Part shown: piece after piece, positions 27,903-37,108 of the stretch | How positions within the stretch are numbered: the first letter of the stretch is position 1 | How the letters are laid out: each line of letters begins with the position of its first letter | Source of the DNA: Caulobacter sp. 602-2 | GTDB taxonomy: Bacteria > Pseudomonadota > Alphaproteobacteria > Caulobacterales > Caulobacteraceae | Direction: 5' to 3' | NCBI RefSeq assembly: GCF_011043625.1 | Contig: NZ_JAAKGT010000004.1 | Span: 1 to 64,000, forward strand | DNA length: 64,000 nt | Notes under the pieces: generated by a model | Told to the model about the DNA's origin: nothing | The model's input: the letters and a program-made list of their open reading frames with translations, nothing else | Database searches by the model: none | Program-made: the position numbers and the translations under genes

Positions 27903-28539
27903 CGGCGGCGTCCGGCTGGAGGCTGGGGTGAGCAGCGGCGAAGGCGGGATGGTCGGCGGCGCGGTCGGCGGCCGCCACCAGGGTCGGATAGGGTGAAAGG
28001 TCGATGTCGAAACGGCGCGCGCCGTAGACCTGGGGCACGATGCAGGCGTCGGCCAGGGTCGGCGTATCGCCGTAGGCATAGGTTCCGCCGTGGGCGACGA
28101 CGGCGGCCTCCAGGGCGGTGAAGCCTTCGGCCAGCCAGCGAGCCATCCAGGCGCGGCGGGCGGCCTCGTCCTGGCCGCGGGCGGCGAGCTCGCCGGTGAC
28201 GCGCACGTTGTTCAGCGGATGGATGTCGCAGGCGACGACCTGGGCCATGGCCCGCACCCGGGCGCGGCCCAGCGGATCGGCCGGCAGCAGGGCGGGCTCG
28301 GGATGGGTCTCGTCCAGCCATTCCAGGATGGCCAGGCTCTGGGTCAGCACCACGCCGTCGCCGATGGCGAGGGCCGGGGTCAGGCCCTGCGGGTTGAGGT
28401 CGAGATAGGCGCCCTGGCGCTGCTCGCCCTTGAGCAGGTTCACCGGCGCCTGATCGTAGGCCAGGCCCTTGAGATTGAGGCCGATGCGGACGCGATAGGG
28501 CGCGGCCGCCCGCCAGTAGCCGAACAGCGTCAGGGTCAC
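27895..28539 (-). CDS. zeta-class glutathione S-transferase, maleylacetoacetate isomerase family
   Basis: The 214-residue protein has the zeta GST fold: an N-terminal thioredoxin-like domain with YRVRIGLNLKGL (residues 15-26) and TQSLAILEWLDE (about 66-77), then a helical domain with the family stretch ACDIHPLNN. These enzymes isomerise maleylacetoacetate or maleylpyruvate with glutathione. Oddly, the catalytic Ser-Ser before YRVRI is replaced: the sequence reads WRAAAPYRVRI, with no Ser. The enzyme may use another residue, have altered activity, or act on a different substrate. It lies 15 bp after an FAH-domain hydrolase gene, the classic partner. Confidence 0.88.
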   Translation of the reverse strand: MTLTLFGYWRAAAPYRVRIGLNLKGLAYDQAPVNLLKGEQRQGAYLDLNPQGLTPALAIGDGVVLTQSLAILEWLDETHPEPALLPADPLGRARVRAMAQVVACDIHPLNNVRVTGELAARGQDEAARRAWMARWLAEGFTALEAAVVAHGGTYAYGDTPTLADACIVPQVYGARRFDIDLSPYPTLVAAADRAADHPAFAAAHPSLQPDAADA

Positions 28540-28554
28540 GGCCGCGCGCTCCCT

Positions 28555-29235
28555 CTAGACCAGGGTGAAGGCCAGGGCGCCGACGCCGTCGACCTCGCCG
28601 GCGATCGCATCACCCCGGACCACCGCGGCGACGCCTTCCGGCGTGCCGGTGAAGATCAGGTCGCCGGCCGCCAGGGTCCACAGCTTGCTGGCCTCGGCGA
28701 TGATCTCGGGGATGTTCCAGATCATGTCGGACACCAGGCCGGTCTGGCGCTGCACGCCGTTGACCGTCAGCCAGATGGCGCCGTCCAGCGTGGCGTCGGC
28801 GACGGGGCGGATGGCCGAGATCGGGGCGGAGAGGTCGAAGGCCTTGCCCGCTTCCCACGGGTGGCCCTTGGCCTTGGCCGCGCCCTGCAGGTCGCGACGG
28901 GTGAGGTCCACGCCCACCGCATAGCCGAACACGTGGTCCAGGGCGTCGTCGACGGCGATGTCGGCGCCGCCCGACTTCAGCGCCACCACCAGTTCGATCT
29001 CGTGGTGCAGGTCGGCCGTGCGCGGCGGATAGGGCACTTCGTTCAGCAGCGGCGCGATCGCGTCGGCCGGCTTGGCGAAGAAGAACGGCGGATCACGCTC
29101 GTCGCCGCCCATCTCGGCCCGGTGCGCGGCGTAGTTTCGACCCACGCACAGGATGCGACGGACGGGGAAGACCGCTTCGGATCCTTCCACCGGAACCGAA
29201 GGCTGGACGGGCGGGGGAAAGGCGTAGGTCGTCAT
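28555..29235 (-). CDS. fumarylacetoacetate hydrolase-domain protein
   Basis: The 226-residue protein is a short single-domain FAH enzyme: ILCVGRNYAAH near residue 29, metal-binding HHEIELVV (Glu pair near 78-80) and the Asp in GYAVGVDLTRRDLQ, then GDLIFTGTPEGVA. It cleaves or decarboxylates 2,4-diketo acids using a divalent metal. At this length it is closer to fumarylpyruvate or acylpyruvate hydrolases than to the 340-420 residue tyrosine-pathway FAH. It is first in an operon with a zeta GST, which fits an aromatic ring-cleavage end step. Confidence 0.9.
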   Translation of the reverse strand: MTTYAFPPPVQPSVPVEGSEAVFPVRRILCVGRNYAAHRAEMGGDERDPPFFFAKPADAIAPLLNEVPYPPRTADLHHEIELVVALKSGGADIAVDDALDHVFGYAVGVDLTRRDLQGAAKAKGHPWEAGKAFDLSAPISAIRPVADATLDGAIWLTVNGVQRQTGLVSDMIWNIPEIIAEASKLWTLAAGDLIFTGTPEGVAAVVRGDAIAGEVDGVGALAFTLV

Positions 29236-29404
29236 GGCCGCCTGCTTAGACCCAAACGCGCCCGACCGGAACCCCGGCGCAAGGCGCGACATTCGTCGGG
29301 AACCCGACCGCCTAAACGTTCTTTCACTTGCCCAGGCTCGCGCCGTCTTGTCATGTCGGCCTGGGGACTGTTGGCGTTAACAAGACCGGGGGCCGCGAGT
29401 AGCG

Positions 29405-30283
29405 ATGCTGATCATCGAAAACCTGACGCACGTGTATGGCAATGGCGTGCGCGCCCTGGACGAGGTCAGCCTGACCATCCCGCGCGGGATGTACGGCCTG
29501 CTGGGCCCCAACGGCGCCGGCAAGTCCACCCTGATGCGGACCATCGCCACCCTGCAGGCGCCCACCTCCGGCCACATCCGCTTCGGCGACATCGACGTGC
29601 TGAAGGATCCGGAAGCCCTGCGCCGCGTGCTCGGCTACCTGCCGCAGGACTTCGGCGTCTATCCGCGGGTCAGCGCCTACGACATGCTCGACCACATGGC
29701 CGTGCTGAAGGGCATCGCCGGCCGCAAGGAGCGCAAGGACACCGTCGAGAGCCTGCTGGCCCAGGTCAATCTGTGGAACGTCCGCAACAAGGCCATCGCC
29801 GGCTTCTCGGGCGGCATGCGCCAGCGCTTCGGCATCGCCCAGGCCCTGATCGGCGATCCGCGCCTGATCATCGTCGACGAACCCACCGCCGGCCTCGACC
29901 CGGAAGAGCGCAACCGCTTCCTCAACCTCTTGGCCGAGATCGGCGAGAACGTGGTGGTGATCCTGTCGACCCACATCGTCGAGGACGTCTCCGACCTCTG
30001 CCCGGCCATGGCCATCATCTGCGACGGCCGCATCGTGCGCGAGGGCGCCCCGGCCGACCTGATCGCCCAGCTGGAAGGGCGCATCTGGAAGAAGACCATC
30101 GACAAGGCCGAGCTGAACGACGCCAAGAAGGCCTATCAGGTGATCTCGACCCGCCTGCTCGGCGGCCGCACCATCATCCACGTCCTGGCCGACCAGGACC
30201 CCGGCGCGGGCTTCGCGCCGGTGATCGGCGGCCTCGAGGACGTCTACTTCTCGACCCTCGCCACGACCCGCTGCGCGGCGTAG
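29405..30283 (+). CDS. ABC transporter ATP-binding protein
   Basis: The 292-residue ATPase has Walker A GPNGAGKST (residues 36-44), Q-loop in GYLPQDFG, signature FSGGMRQR (about 137-144), Walker B LIIVDEPTAGLDP and an H-loop in STHIVED, followed by an 80-residue C-terminal extension. It should power the giant permease-peptidase encoded 12 bp downstream. Together they form an ABC-2 type exporter-like complex. The substrate is unknown. Confidence 0.94.
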   Translation: MLIIENLTHVYGNGVRALDEVSLTIPRGMYGLLGPNGAGKSTLMRTIATLQAPTSGHIRFGDIDVLKDPEALRRVLGYLPQDFGVYPRVSAYDMLDHMAVLKGIAGRKERKDTVESLLAQVNLWNVRNKAIAGFSGGMRQRFGIAQALIGDPRLIIVDEPTAGLDPEERNRFLNLLAEIGENVVVILSTHIVEDVSDLCPAMAIICDGRIVREGAPADLIAQLEGRIWKKTIDKAELNDAKKAYQVISTRLLGGRTIIHVLADQDPGAGFAPVIGGLEDVYFSTLATTRCAA

Positions 30284-30295
30284 GGGGCAGACGCC

Positions 30296-33200
30296 ATGTT
30301 CGGCAAGATCGCGAGCTTCGAGCTCCGCTACCAGCTGCGCTCCCCGGTGTTCTGGGTGGTCGCCGTCCTGTTCTTCCTGCTGACCTTCGGGTCGGTGGTC
30401 GTCGAGCAGATCTCGATCGGCGGCGGCGGCTCGATCCACAAGAACGCCCCGTTCGCCATCGCCCAGACCCACCTGATCCTGTCGATCTTCTACATGTTCG
30501 TGACGACGGCCTTCGTGGCCAACGTCATCGTGCGCGACGACGAGACCGGATACGGCCCGATCCTGCGCACCACCCGGATCCGCAAGTTCGACTATCTGTA
30601 CGGCCGCTTCGCCGGCGCCTTCCTGGCCGCCGCGATCTCGTTCCTGGCCGTGCCGCTGGCGATGCTGATCGGCTCGTTCATGCCGTGGATCGACCCTGAG
30701 AAGCTGGGTCCGAACCTGCTGAACGCCTATGTCTACGCCTATTTCGTGCTGGCCCTGCCGACGCTGCTGCTGACCTCGGCGCTGTTCTTCGCCCTGGCCA
30801 CCGTCACCCGCTCGATGATGTGGACCTATGTCGGCGTGATCGGCTTCCTGGTGCTGTGGGTGGTGGCCGGCATCGCGCTGGACAAGCCCGAGTTCGAGCA
30901 GGCCGCGGCCCTGTGGGAACCGATGGGCACCGGCGCCTTCGGCCTGGCGACCAAGTACTGGACCGCCAACGAGCGCAACACCCTGACCCCGGCCGTGACC
31001 GGCGCGCTGCTGTTCAACCGAACCTTCGTCGTAGTGCTGGCCGCGGGCCTGCTGGCGGCCGCCTACGGCCTCTTCCGCTTCCAGTCGGCCGAACTGGCCG
31101 GCCGCAAGGGCGAGAAGGCCAAGCCCGGCCTGCCACCGCCAGTCGAGATCCTGCCGCCGCCGCCCAAGCCCCTGGCCAAGCCGCGCCACGACCGCGCCAC
31201 CGCCTGGGTCCAGTTCGTCGCCCGCACGCGCCTGGACATGGGCCAGGTGTTCAAGAGCCCGGCCTTCTTCGTCCTGCTGGCGCTGGGCCTGTTCAACGCC
31301 GCCGGTTCGCTGTGGTTCGCCACCGACGCGGACGGCTACGGCGGCCAGATCTATCCGGTGACCCGCGCCCTGCTGCGGCCGCTGCTGGGCTCGTTCAGCC
31401 TGATCCCGATGATCATCGCCATCTACTACGCCGGCGAGCTGGTCTGGCGTGAACGCGAACGCCGCACGCACGAGATCATCGATTCCACCCCCGTCGGCGA
31501 CTGGGCCTTCACGGCTCCGAAGATCGCCGCCATCTCGCTGGTGCTGCTGTCGACCCTGCTGGTCAGCGTGGTCGCCGGCGTCGTCAGCCAGGTCGCCCAC
31601 GGCTATTTCCGGCTTGAGCTCGACAAGTACCTCCTGTGGTACGTGCTGCCCCAGGCCGTCGACTGGATCCTGCTGGCCGTGCTGGCCGTGTTCCTGCAGG
31701 TGCTGAGCCCGCACAAGTTCATCGGCTGGGGCTTGATGGTGGTCTACATCGTCACCCAGGTGACGTTCCAGAACCTCGGCTTCGAGCACAATCTCTACAA
31801 TTACGGCGGCGCGCCGGGGACGCCTTTCTCCGACATGAACCGCCTGGGGTCGTTCTGGATCGGGGCCTGGTGGTTCCGCGCCTACTGGAGCGCCTTCGCC
31901 GTGCTGCTGACGGTGCTGTGCTACGCCCTGTGGCGGCGCGGGACCGAGGCCAGGCTGCTGCCGCGCCTGCGCCGCCTGCCCCACCGCCTGCGCGGGGTGA
32001 ACGGCGTGGTGTTCGGGCTCGTCTTCCTGGCCTTCGTCGGTCTGGGCGGCTTCATCTACGTGAACACCAACGTCTGGAACGAGTACCGCACCAGCCTCGA
32101 CGACGAGCGCTGGACCGCCGACCTCGAAAAGACGCTGCTGCGCTACGAGAACACGCCGCAGCCCAAGATCACCGGCATGAAGCTGGACGTCGACCTCCAC
32201 CCGGGCGAGCCCCGGGCGGTGACCCGCGGCGCCTATGTCATCCAGAACAAGACCGGCGCTCCGCTCAAGGAGATCCACGTCCGCTTCGACCGCGACCTCG
32301 TCGTGCGCGGGCTGTCGATCGAAGGCGCGCGGCCCAAGCAGACCTTCGAGCGCTTCAACTACCGGATCTTCGCCTTCGACACCCCGCTGGCGCCGGGCGA
32401 GACCCGCCGGATGAGCTTCATCACCGAGCGCAGCCAGAAGGGCTTCAAGAACAGCGGCAATGAAAGCCGCGTGGTCGCCAACGGCACGTTCCTCAACAAC
32501 ATGGAGATCGCGCCGATCCTGGGCATGAGCCGCGACGGCCTGCTGCAGGACCGCGCCAAGCGCCGCAAGTACGGCCTGCCGCCGGAACTGCGCATGGCCA
32601 AGCTGGGCGATGTGGCGAGCCGCCAATTCAACGGCCTGCGCAAGGACGCCGACTTCGTCACCTCCGACATCACCGTCACCACCGACGCCGACCAGACGCC
32701 GATCGCGCCTGGCAGCAAGACCTCCGAACGGGTGTGGAAGTCGGGCGACCAGGAACGCCGCACCGTGCGCTTCGTGGCCGACGCGCCGATCCTGCCGTTC
32801 CTGTCGATCCAGTCGGCCCGCTACGCGGTCTCGCGCGAGACCTACAAGGGCGTCGATCTGGCGGTCTATTACGACCCGCAGCACGCCTGGAACATCGACC
32901 GCATGCGCGGCGCGATGAAGGCCTCGCTCGACTACTACCAGGAGCATTTCAGCCCCTATCAGTTCAAGCAGCTGCGCTTCCAGGAGTTCCCGGCCTACCA
33001 GGACTTCGCCCAAGCCTTCGCCGGCACCATTCCGTGGTCGGAGAGCATGTTCTTCATCGCCGACTACAGCGATCCCGAGAAGATCGACATGGTCACCTAT
33101 GTCGGCGCGCACGAGATCGGCCACCAATGGTGGGCCCACCAGGTGCTGGGCGCCGACCAGCAGGGCTCGACCATGCTGTCGGAGACCTTCGCCCAGTACT

Positions 33201-33898
33201 CGGCCCTGATGGTCATGAAGCGGAAGTACGGCGAGGCCCAGATCCGCAAGTTCCTGAAGTTCGAGCTCAACAGCTACCTGCGCTCGCGCGGCGGCGACGT
33301 GCTCGAGGAACAGCCGCTGGCCCGGGTCGAGAACCAGGGCTACATCCACTACCGCAAGGGCTCGCTGGTCATGTACCGGCTGCAGCACGAGGTCGGCGAG
33401 GAGACCGTGAACCGGGTCCTGCGCAAGCTGATCGCCGACCACGGCTTCAAGGGCGCGCCCTACCCCACCACGCTCGACTTCCTGGCCGCCCTGCGCGCCG
33501 AGGTCCCGGCCGACAAGCAGGCCCTGGTCACCGACCTGTTCGAGAAGATCACGCTCTATGACCTGAAAACCAAGAGCGCGACCGTCAAGAAGCGCGCCGA
33601 CGGCCGGTTCGACGTCAAGCTCGTGGTCGAGGCCAAGAAGATGTACGCCGACGGCCGCGGCAAGGAGACGAACGCCCCGCTGAACGAAGTGCTGGACGTG
33701 GGCCTGTTCACCGCCGAGCCGGGCAAGAAGGACTTCCAGCAGAAGGACGTGGTGGTCATGGAGCGCCGCCCGATCCGCAGCGGAACCCAGACCCTGACCT
33801 TTGTCACGCCAGTCGCTCCGCGCTTCGCCGGCGTCGACCCGTACAACTTCGTCATCGACCGCAACGGCGACGACAACGTCGTCAAGGCGGCGGATTAG
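30296..33898 (+). CDS. ABC-2 permease fused to an M1-family metallopeptidase
   Basis: The 1200-residue protein has two blocks of membrane helices (about 15-265 and 330-600). A single helix near 575-590 leads into an extracytoplasmic M1 peptidase domain (about 600-1150). The zinc site is HEIGH at 939-943 with the third ligand probably Glu963 in MLSETFAQY. The gap from the second His to this Glu is 19 residues, one more than in classical M1 enzymes. It forms an operon with the ATPase upstream. A plausible role is membrane-linked peptide processing coupled to ATP use, but no substrate is known. Confidence 0.92.
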   Translation: MFGKIASFELRYQLRSPVFWVVAVLFFLLTFGSVVVEQISIGGGGSIHKNAPFAIAQTHLILSIFYMFVTTAFVANVIVRDDETGYGPILRTTRIRKFDYLYGRFAGAFLAAAISFLAVPLAMLIGSFMPWIDPEKLGPNLLNAYVYAYFVLALPTLLLTSALFFALATVTRSMMWTYVGVIGFLVLWVVAGIALDKPEFEQAAALWEPMGTGAFGLATKYWTANERNTLTPAVTGALLFNRTFVVVLAAGLLAAAYGLFRFQSAELAGRKGEKAKPGLPPPVEILPPPPKPLAKPRHDRATAWVQFVARTRLDMGQVFKSPAFFVLLALGLFNAAGSLWFATDADGYGGQIYPVTRALLRPLLGSFSLIPMIIAIYYAGELVWRERERRTHEIIDSTPVGDWAFTAPKIAAISLVLLSTLLVSVVAGVVSQVAHGYFRLELDKYLLWYVLPQAVDWILLAVLAVFLQVLSPHKFIGWGLMVVYIVTQVTFQNLGFEHNLYNYGGAPGTPFSDMNRLGSFWIGAWWFRAYWSAFAVLLTVLCYALWRRGTEARLLPRLRRLPHRLRGVNGVVFGLVFLAFVGLGGFIYVNTNVWNEYRTSLDDERWTADLEKTLLRYENTPQPKITGMKLDVDLHPGEPRAVTRGAYVIQNKTGAPLKEIHVRFDRDLVVRGLSIEGARPKQTFERFNYRIFAFDTPLAPGETRRMSFITERSQKGFKNSGNESRVVANGTFLNNMEIAPILGMSRDGLLQDRAKRRKYGLPPELRMAKLGDVASRQFNGLRKDADFVTSDITVTTDADQTPIAPGSKTSERVWKSGDQERRTVRFVADAPILPFLSIQSARYAVSRETYKGVDLAVYYDPQHAWNIDRMRGAMKASLDYYQEHFSPYQFKQLRFQEFPAYQDFAQAFAGTIPWSESMFFIADYSDPEKIDMVTYVGAHEIGHQWWAHQVLGADQQGSTMLSETFAQYSALMVMKRKYGEAQIRKFLKFELNSYLRSRGGDVLEEQPLARVENQGYIHYRKGSLVMYRLQHEVGEETVNRVLRKLIADHGFKGAPYPTTLDFLAALRAEVPADKQALVTDLFEKITLYDLKTKSATVKKRADGRFDVKLVVEAKKMYADGRGKETNAPLNEVLDVGLFTAEPGKKDFQQKDVVVMERRPIRSGTQTLTFVTPVAPRFAGVDPYNFVIDRNGDDNVVKAAD

Positions 33899-33905
33899 GG
33901 AATAG

Positions 33906-33934
33906 CTCCTCTCCCGCTGACGCGAGGGAGGAGT
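33906..33934. repeat. REP-like palindrome
   Basis: CTCCTCTCCCGC pairs with GCGAGGGAGGAG around TGAC with one bulge. It belongs to the CCTCCCCC/GGGGGAGG repeat family and lies between the peptidase gene and its terminator. Confidence 0.6.
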
Positions 33935-33946
33935 TAGCCGCCGCAA

Positions 33947-33980
33947 AGAAAAACCCCGGCCTCACGGCCGGGGGTTTTCC
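33947..33980. terminator. bidirectional intrinsic terminator
   Basis: AAACCCCGGCC (33951-33961) pairs with GGCCGGGGGTTTT (33966-33978) around TCAC. The plus strand ends in TTTT and the minus strand in TTTTTCTTT, so it can end both the ABC-peptidase gene and the opposing lipoprotein gene. Confidence 0.88.
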
Positions 33981-34001
33981 GCATGAGGGCTCCTGCGAGC
34001 C

Positions 34002-34598
34002 TTACTTCATGCCGTTCTTCAGGCCCTCGGCCATGTTCAGGTGCTCCTGGATCTTCGGCGCGGTCTCGGCGGCGAAGGTCTTGATGGCGGCGTTGTCGCC
34101 GTCCTGGGCGTAGCGCTGGAAGAGGTTCAGCGCGGCCTGGTGGGCGTCGACCTGGTCGTCGGCGTACTTCTTGTCGAAGTCCTTGGCGTCGGCCTTGTTC
34201 AGGTCGTCCAGCTTGCCCTGCAGGTCCTCGGGCAGAGCGGCCGGCAGGGTGAAGGTCGCGCCCGAGGCGGCGATGGCGGCCTTCAGGCCCTGGCTGGTGG
34301 CGGTGTGGGCGTCGATCATCGCCTGGGCGAACTTCTTCACGTCGGCGTTGGTCGAGCGCTTCAGCGCGATCTTGGCCGACTCGATCTCGAAGGTGTCGCC
34401 GGCCGCGGCCTTGGCCGAGAAGTCCGGGGCCTTGGCCTCGTCAGCCGGGGTCGGAACGGTGGCGGCGGGGTTGGCGTCCGGCGTCGCGGCCTGTTCGGCC
34501 GGGGTGGCGGCGCCCTTGGCCTCGTCGGTCTTCTGGCCGCAGGCGGCGAGGCTGAGAGCGGCGAAGGCGGCGCCGACGATGAGAAGCTTGCGGGTCAT
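34002..34598 (-). CDS. DUF4142 domain lipoprotein
   Basis: The 198-residue protein has a signal peptide with lipobox (LAAC, Cys20), a 40-residue Ala/Pro/Asp-rich linker and a DUF4142 domain (about 62-195). DUF4142 is a ferritin-like helical bundle; typical parts are FEIESAKIALKRS, VKKFAQAMIDAHT and DAHQAALNLFQRYAQDG. Such proteins are envelope or periplasmic and of unclear function. The start at 34598 follows AGGGAAAG. It is transcribed alone and ends at a bidirectional terminator. Confidence 0.92.
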   Translation of the reverse strand: MTRKLLIVGAAFAALSLAACGQKTDEAKGAATPAEQAATPDANPAATVPTPADEAKAPDFSAKAAAGDTFEIESAKIALKRSTNADVKKFAQAMIDAHTATSQGLKAAIAASGATFTLPAALPEDLQGKLDDLNKADAKDFDKKYADDQVDAHQAALNLFQRYAQDGDNAAIKTFAAETAPKIQEHLNMAEGLKNGMK

Positions 34599-34716
34599 GG
34601 CTGTGTCTTTCCCTGCGCGTTTTTCTGATGGAAGAAGGTCGGCGTCGCGCGTCGCCGTGTGGCAGGAAGAAGGTTCACGGCCGCGTGATGGTTCCGTGAT
34701 CGGGGAGAGGAACAAA

Positions 34717-35913
34717 ATGACCCAAGGGCCGTTGGCGGGCGTCCGCGTCATCGAGATGGGCCAGCTGATCGCCGGTCCGTTCTGCGGCCAGATCCTGGGC
34801 GACTTCGGCGCCGAGGTGATCAAGCTGGAAGACCCCGGAACGGGCGATCCGATGCGCCAGTGGGGACGCTCCAAGCCCAAGGGCCTGTCGCCCTGGTGGC
34901 CGGTGATCGGCCGCAACAAGAAGTCGGTGACGGTGGACCTGCGCACCGACGAAGGCCGCGCCATCGCCCGCGACCTGATCGCCGCCGCCGACGTGGTGGT
35001 CGAGAACTTCCGTCCCGGCACGCTGGAAAAGTGGGGCCTGGGCTATGAGGCGCTGTCGGCGATCAATCCGGGCCTGGTGATGGCCCGCGTCTCGGGCTTC
35101 GGCCAGACCGGCCCCTACGCCAAGCGCGCCGGCTACGCCCTGGTCGGCGAGGCCATGGGCGGTCTTCGCCACATCACCGGCGAGCCCGACCGCAATCCGG
35201 CCCGGGCCGGCATCTCGATCGGCGACAGCCTGTCGGGCCTGAACGCCGCCCTGGGGGTGATGATGGCCCTGCACGCGCGCCACGCCACCGGCAAGGGCCA
35301 GGTGGTCGATGCCGCCATCTATGAGAGCGTGCTGACGGTGATGGAGAACCTGGTCACCGAATACGACCTGACCGGCTACATCCGCGAGCGCTCGGGCGCG
35401 GTGCTCCCCGGCATCGCCCCGTCGAACGTCTATCCCACCAGGTCGGGCGAGCTCGTCTTGATCGGCGCCAACCAGGACACCCTGTTCAAGCGGCTGTGCG
35501 ACCTGATGGGCCGGCCGGACCTCGCCGAGGATCCCCGCTATCGCGACCACGCCGCCCGGGGCGTCAACCAGGGCGAGCTCGACGCCCGCATCGCCGCCTG
35601 GACCCTGGACCAGGACATCGACGACCTGCTGCCCGGGCTGGAGGCCGCCGGCCTGGCCTGCGGCCGCATCTACCGGGCGCCGGAAATGTTGGCCGACCCG
35701 CAGTTCCAGGCCCGCGACTCGATCGTCTCCGTGCCCCACCCGGTGTTCGGCCAGGTGAAGATGCAGAACGCCTTCCCCCGCCTCACCGCCACCCCCGGCG
35801 GCGTCCGCTGGACCGGCCCCACGCTGGGCGAGCATACGCAAGACGTGCTGACGCAGGTGGCGGGGATGAGCGCGGAGAAGGTCGCCGAGCTGAGGGCGCG
35901 GGGGGTGGTTTAG
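34717..35913 (+). CDS. CaiB/BaiF family (class III) CoA-transferase
   Basis: The 398-residue enzyme moves CoA between carboxylic acids. Landmarks are the N-terminal GVRVIEMGQLIAGPFCGQ, ADVVVENFRPG near residue 90, the catalytic Asp in SIGDSLSGLNAALG (near 169) and LPGIAPSNVYP. The start at 34717 follows GGAGAGG at good spacing. The acyl substrate cannot be read from sequence. It stands alone, followed by two repeat-family palindromes. Confidence 0.93.
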   Translation: MTQGPLAGVRVIEMGQLIAGPFCGQILGDFGAEVIKLEDPGTGDPMRQWGRSKPKGLSPWWPVIGRNKKSVTVDLRTDEGRAIARDLIAAADVVVENFRPGTLEKWGLGYEALSAINPGLVMARVSGFGQTGPYAKRAGYALVGEAMGGLRHITGEPDRNPARAGISIGDSLSGLNAALGVMMALHARHATGKGQVVDAAIYESVLTVMENLVTEYDLTGYIRERSGAVLPGIAPSNVYPTRSGELVLIGANQDTLFKRLCDLMGRPDLAEDPRYRDHAARGVNQGELDARIAAWTLDQDIDDLLPGLEAAGLACGRIYRAPEMLADPQFQARDSIVSVPHPVFGQVKMQNAFPRLTATPGGVRWTGPTLGEHTQDVLTQVAGMSAEKVAELRARGVV

Positions 35914-35917
35914 AAGA

Positions 35918-36051
35918 CCCTCCCCCTGACGGGGGAGGTGGCCCGAAGGGCCGGAGGGGGAAGTGGCTGTTGAAGTCAGTTCACTCGCAAAGCCAGCAGT
36001 ACCTTCCCCCTCAGTCGCTACGCGACAGCTCCCCCTTCAGGGGGAGGGTCC
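35918..36051. repeat. pair of GGGGGAGG-family repeats in inverted orientation
   Basis: CCCTCCCCC-TGAC-GGGGGAGG (35918-35938) is followed by GGCCCGAAGGGCC and GGAGGGGGAA. At 36002-36049 the related CCTTCCCCC ... CCCCCTTCAGGGGGAGG recurs in the opposite sense, with an internal GTCGC/GCGAC hairpin. Both lie between the convergent CoA-transferase and aldo/keto reductase genes and could form one large cruciform or terminate both. Confidence 0.8.
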
Positions 36052-36055
36052 GAAA

Positions 36056-37108
36056 TCACGGGCAGGGGTTCGGCCGCGCCGCGTGGATGGCGTTGACCGC
36101 CTTTTCCAGCTCCTCGGTCCATTCCACGTCGAAGGCGTCGATATCGGTCTTCAGCTGCTCCATGCTGGTGGCGCCGATGATCGTGGCGGTGACGAACGGA
36201 CGGGCGTCGACGAACTTCAGGGCCAGCTGGGCCGGATCCAGGCCGTTCTGGCGGGCGAGGTCCACATAGGCGGTGAACGCCTCGATCGCGCCCGGCCCCT
36301 CATAGCGCTGCATGCGGTTGTAGAGCGCCTTGCGCGAGCCCTCGGGCAGGTTTCCGCCCAGGTACTTGCCGGTCAGCTGACCCTGGGCCAGCGGCGAATA
36401 GGCCAAGAGGCCCACCTGCTCGCGCATGGCGATCTCGGCCAGGCCGTACTCGAACACCCGGTTGGCCAGGTGATAGGCGTTCTGGATCGAGGCGATGCGC
36501 GGCAGGCCGCGGCTTTCGCTTTCGGCCAGGAACTTCATCACGCCCCACGGGAACTCGTTGGAGACGCCGAGCGCGCGGATCGAGCCCTTCTTCACGTGGA
36601 CGTCCAGCGCCTCGAGGATGTCGCCGAAGCGCTCGTAGTCGTCGTCGTAGTCCTTGTAGGTCTGGCCGCCGAACACCCGCACGGCGCGGTCGGGCCAGTG
36701 CAGCTGATAGAGGTCGAGATAGTCGGTCTGCAAACGCTTCAGCGAGCCTTCGACCGCCTCGTTAATCTGGGCCTTGGTCTGGCGGGTGCTGGCGCCGTCG
36801 GCGCGCATCCACGGCAGGCCGCCGAACGCCGAGCCTCGGCCGGCGACCTTCGAGGCCAGGACGATGTCCTTGCGCCGCCCCGTCTTGGCCAGCCAGCTGC
36901 CGATGTAGCGCTCAGTGCGCCCTTGGGTCTCGGCCGTCGGCGGGCTGGCGTACATCTCTGCCGTATCCCAGAAGGTGACGCCGCGACCCAGCGCGTAGTC
37001 CATCTGGGCGTGGGCCTCTTCCTCGCTGTTCTGCGAGCCCCAGGTCATGGTGCCCAGGCAGCAACGCGAGACCTGGATGCCGGTGCGGCCGAGTTCGACG
37101 TAGTCCAT
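36056..37108 (-). CDS. aldo/keto reductase (Tas/YajO-like)
   Basis: The 350-residue NADPH-dependent oxidoreductase has the AKR barrel: LGTMTWG near residue 19, FWDTAEMYA carrying catalytic Asp and Tyr (near 48-53), the catalytic Lys in VLASKV, and the His in LYQLHWPDR. The C-terminal IIGATSMEQLKTD binds the cofactor. Length and the insertion after the Tyr match the Tas subgroup, whose physiological substrates are mostly unknown. It is transcribed alone. Confidence 0.94.
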   Translation of the reverse strand: MDYVELGRTGIQVSRCCLGTMTWGSQNSEEEAHAQMDYALGRGVTFWDTAEMYASPPTAETQGRTERYIGSWLAKTGRRKDIVLASKVAGRGSAFGGLPWMRADGASTRQTKAQINEAVEGSLKRLQTDYLDLYQLHWPDRAVRVFGGQTYKDYDDDYERFGDILEALDVHVKKGSIRALGVSNEFPWGVMKFLAESESRGLPRIASIQNAYHLANRVFEYGLAEIAMREQVGLLAYSPLAQGQLTGKYLGGNLPEGSRKALYNRMQRYEGPGAIEAFTAYVDLARQNGLDPAQLALKFVDARPFVTATIIGATSMEQLKTDIDAFDVEWTEELEKAVNAIHAARPNPCP

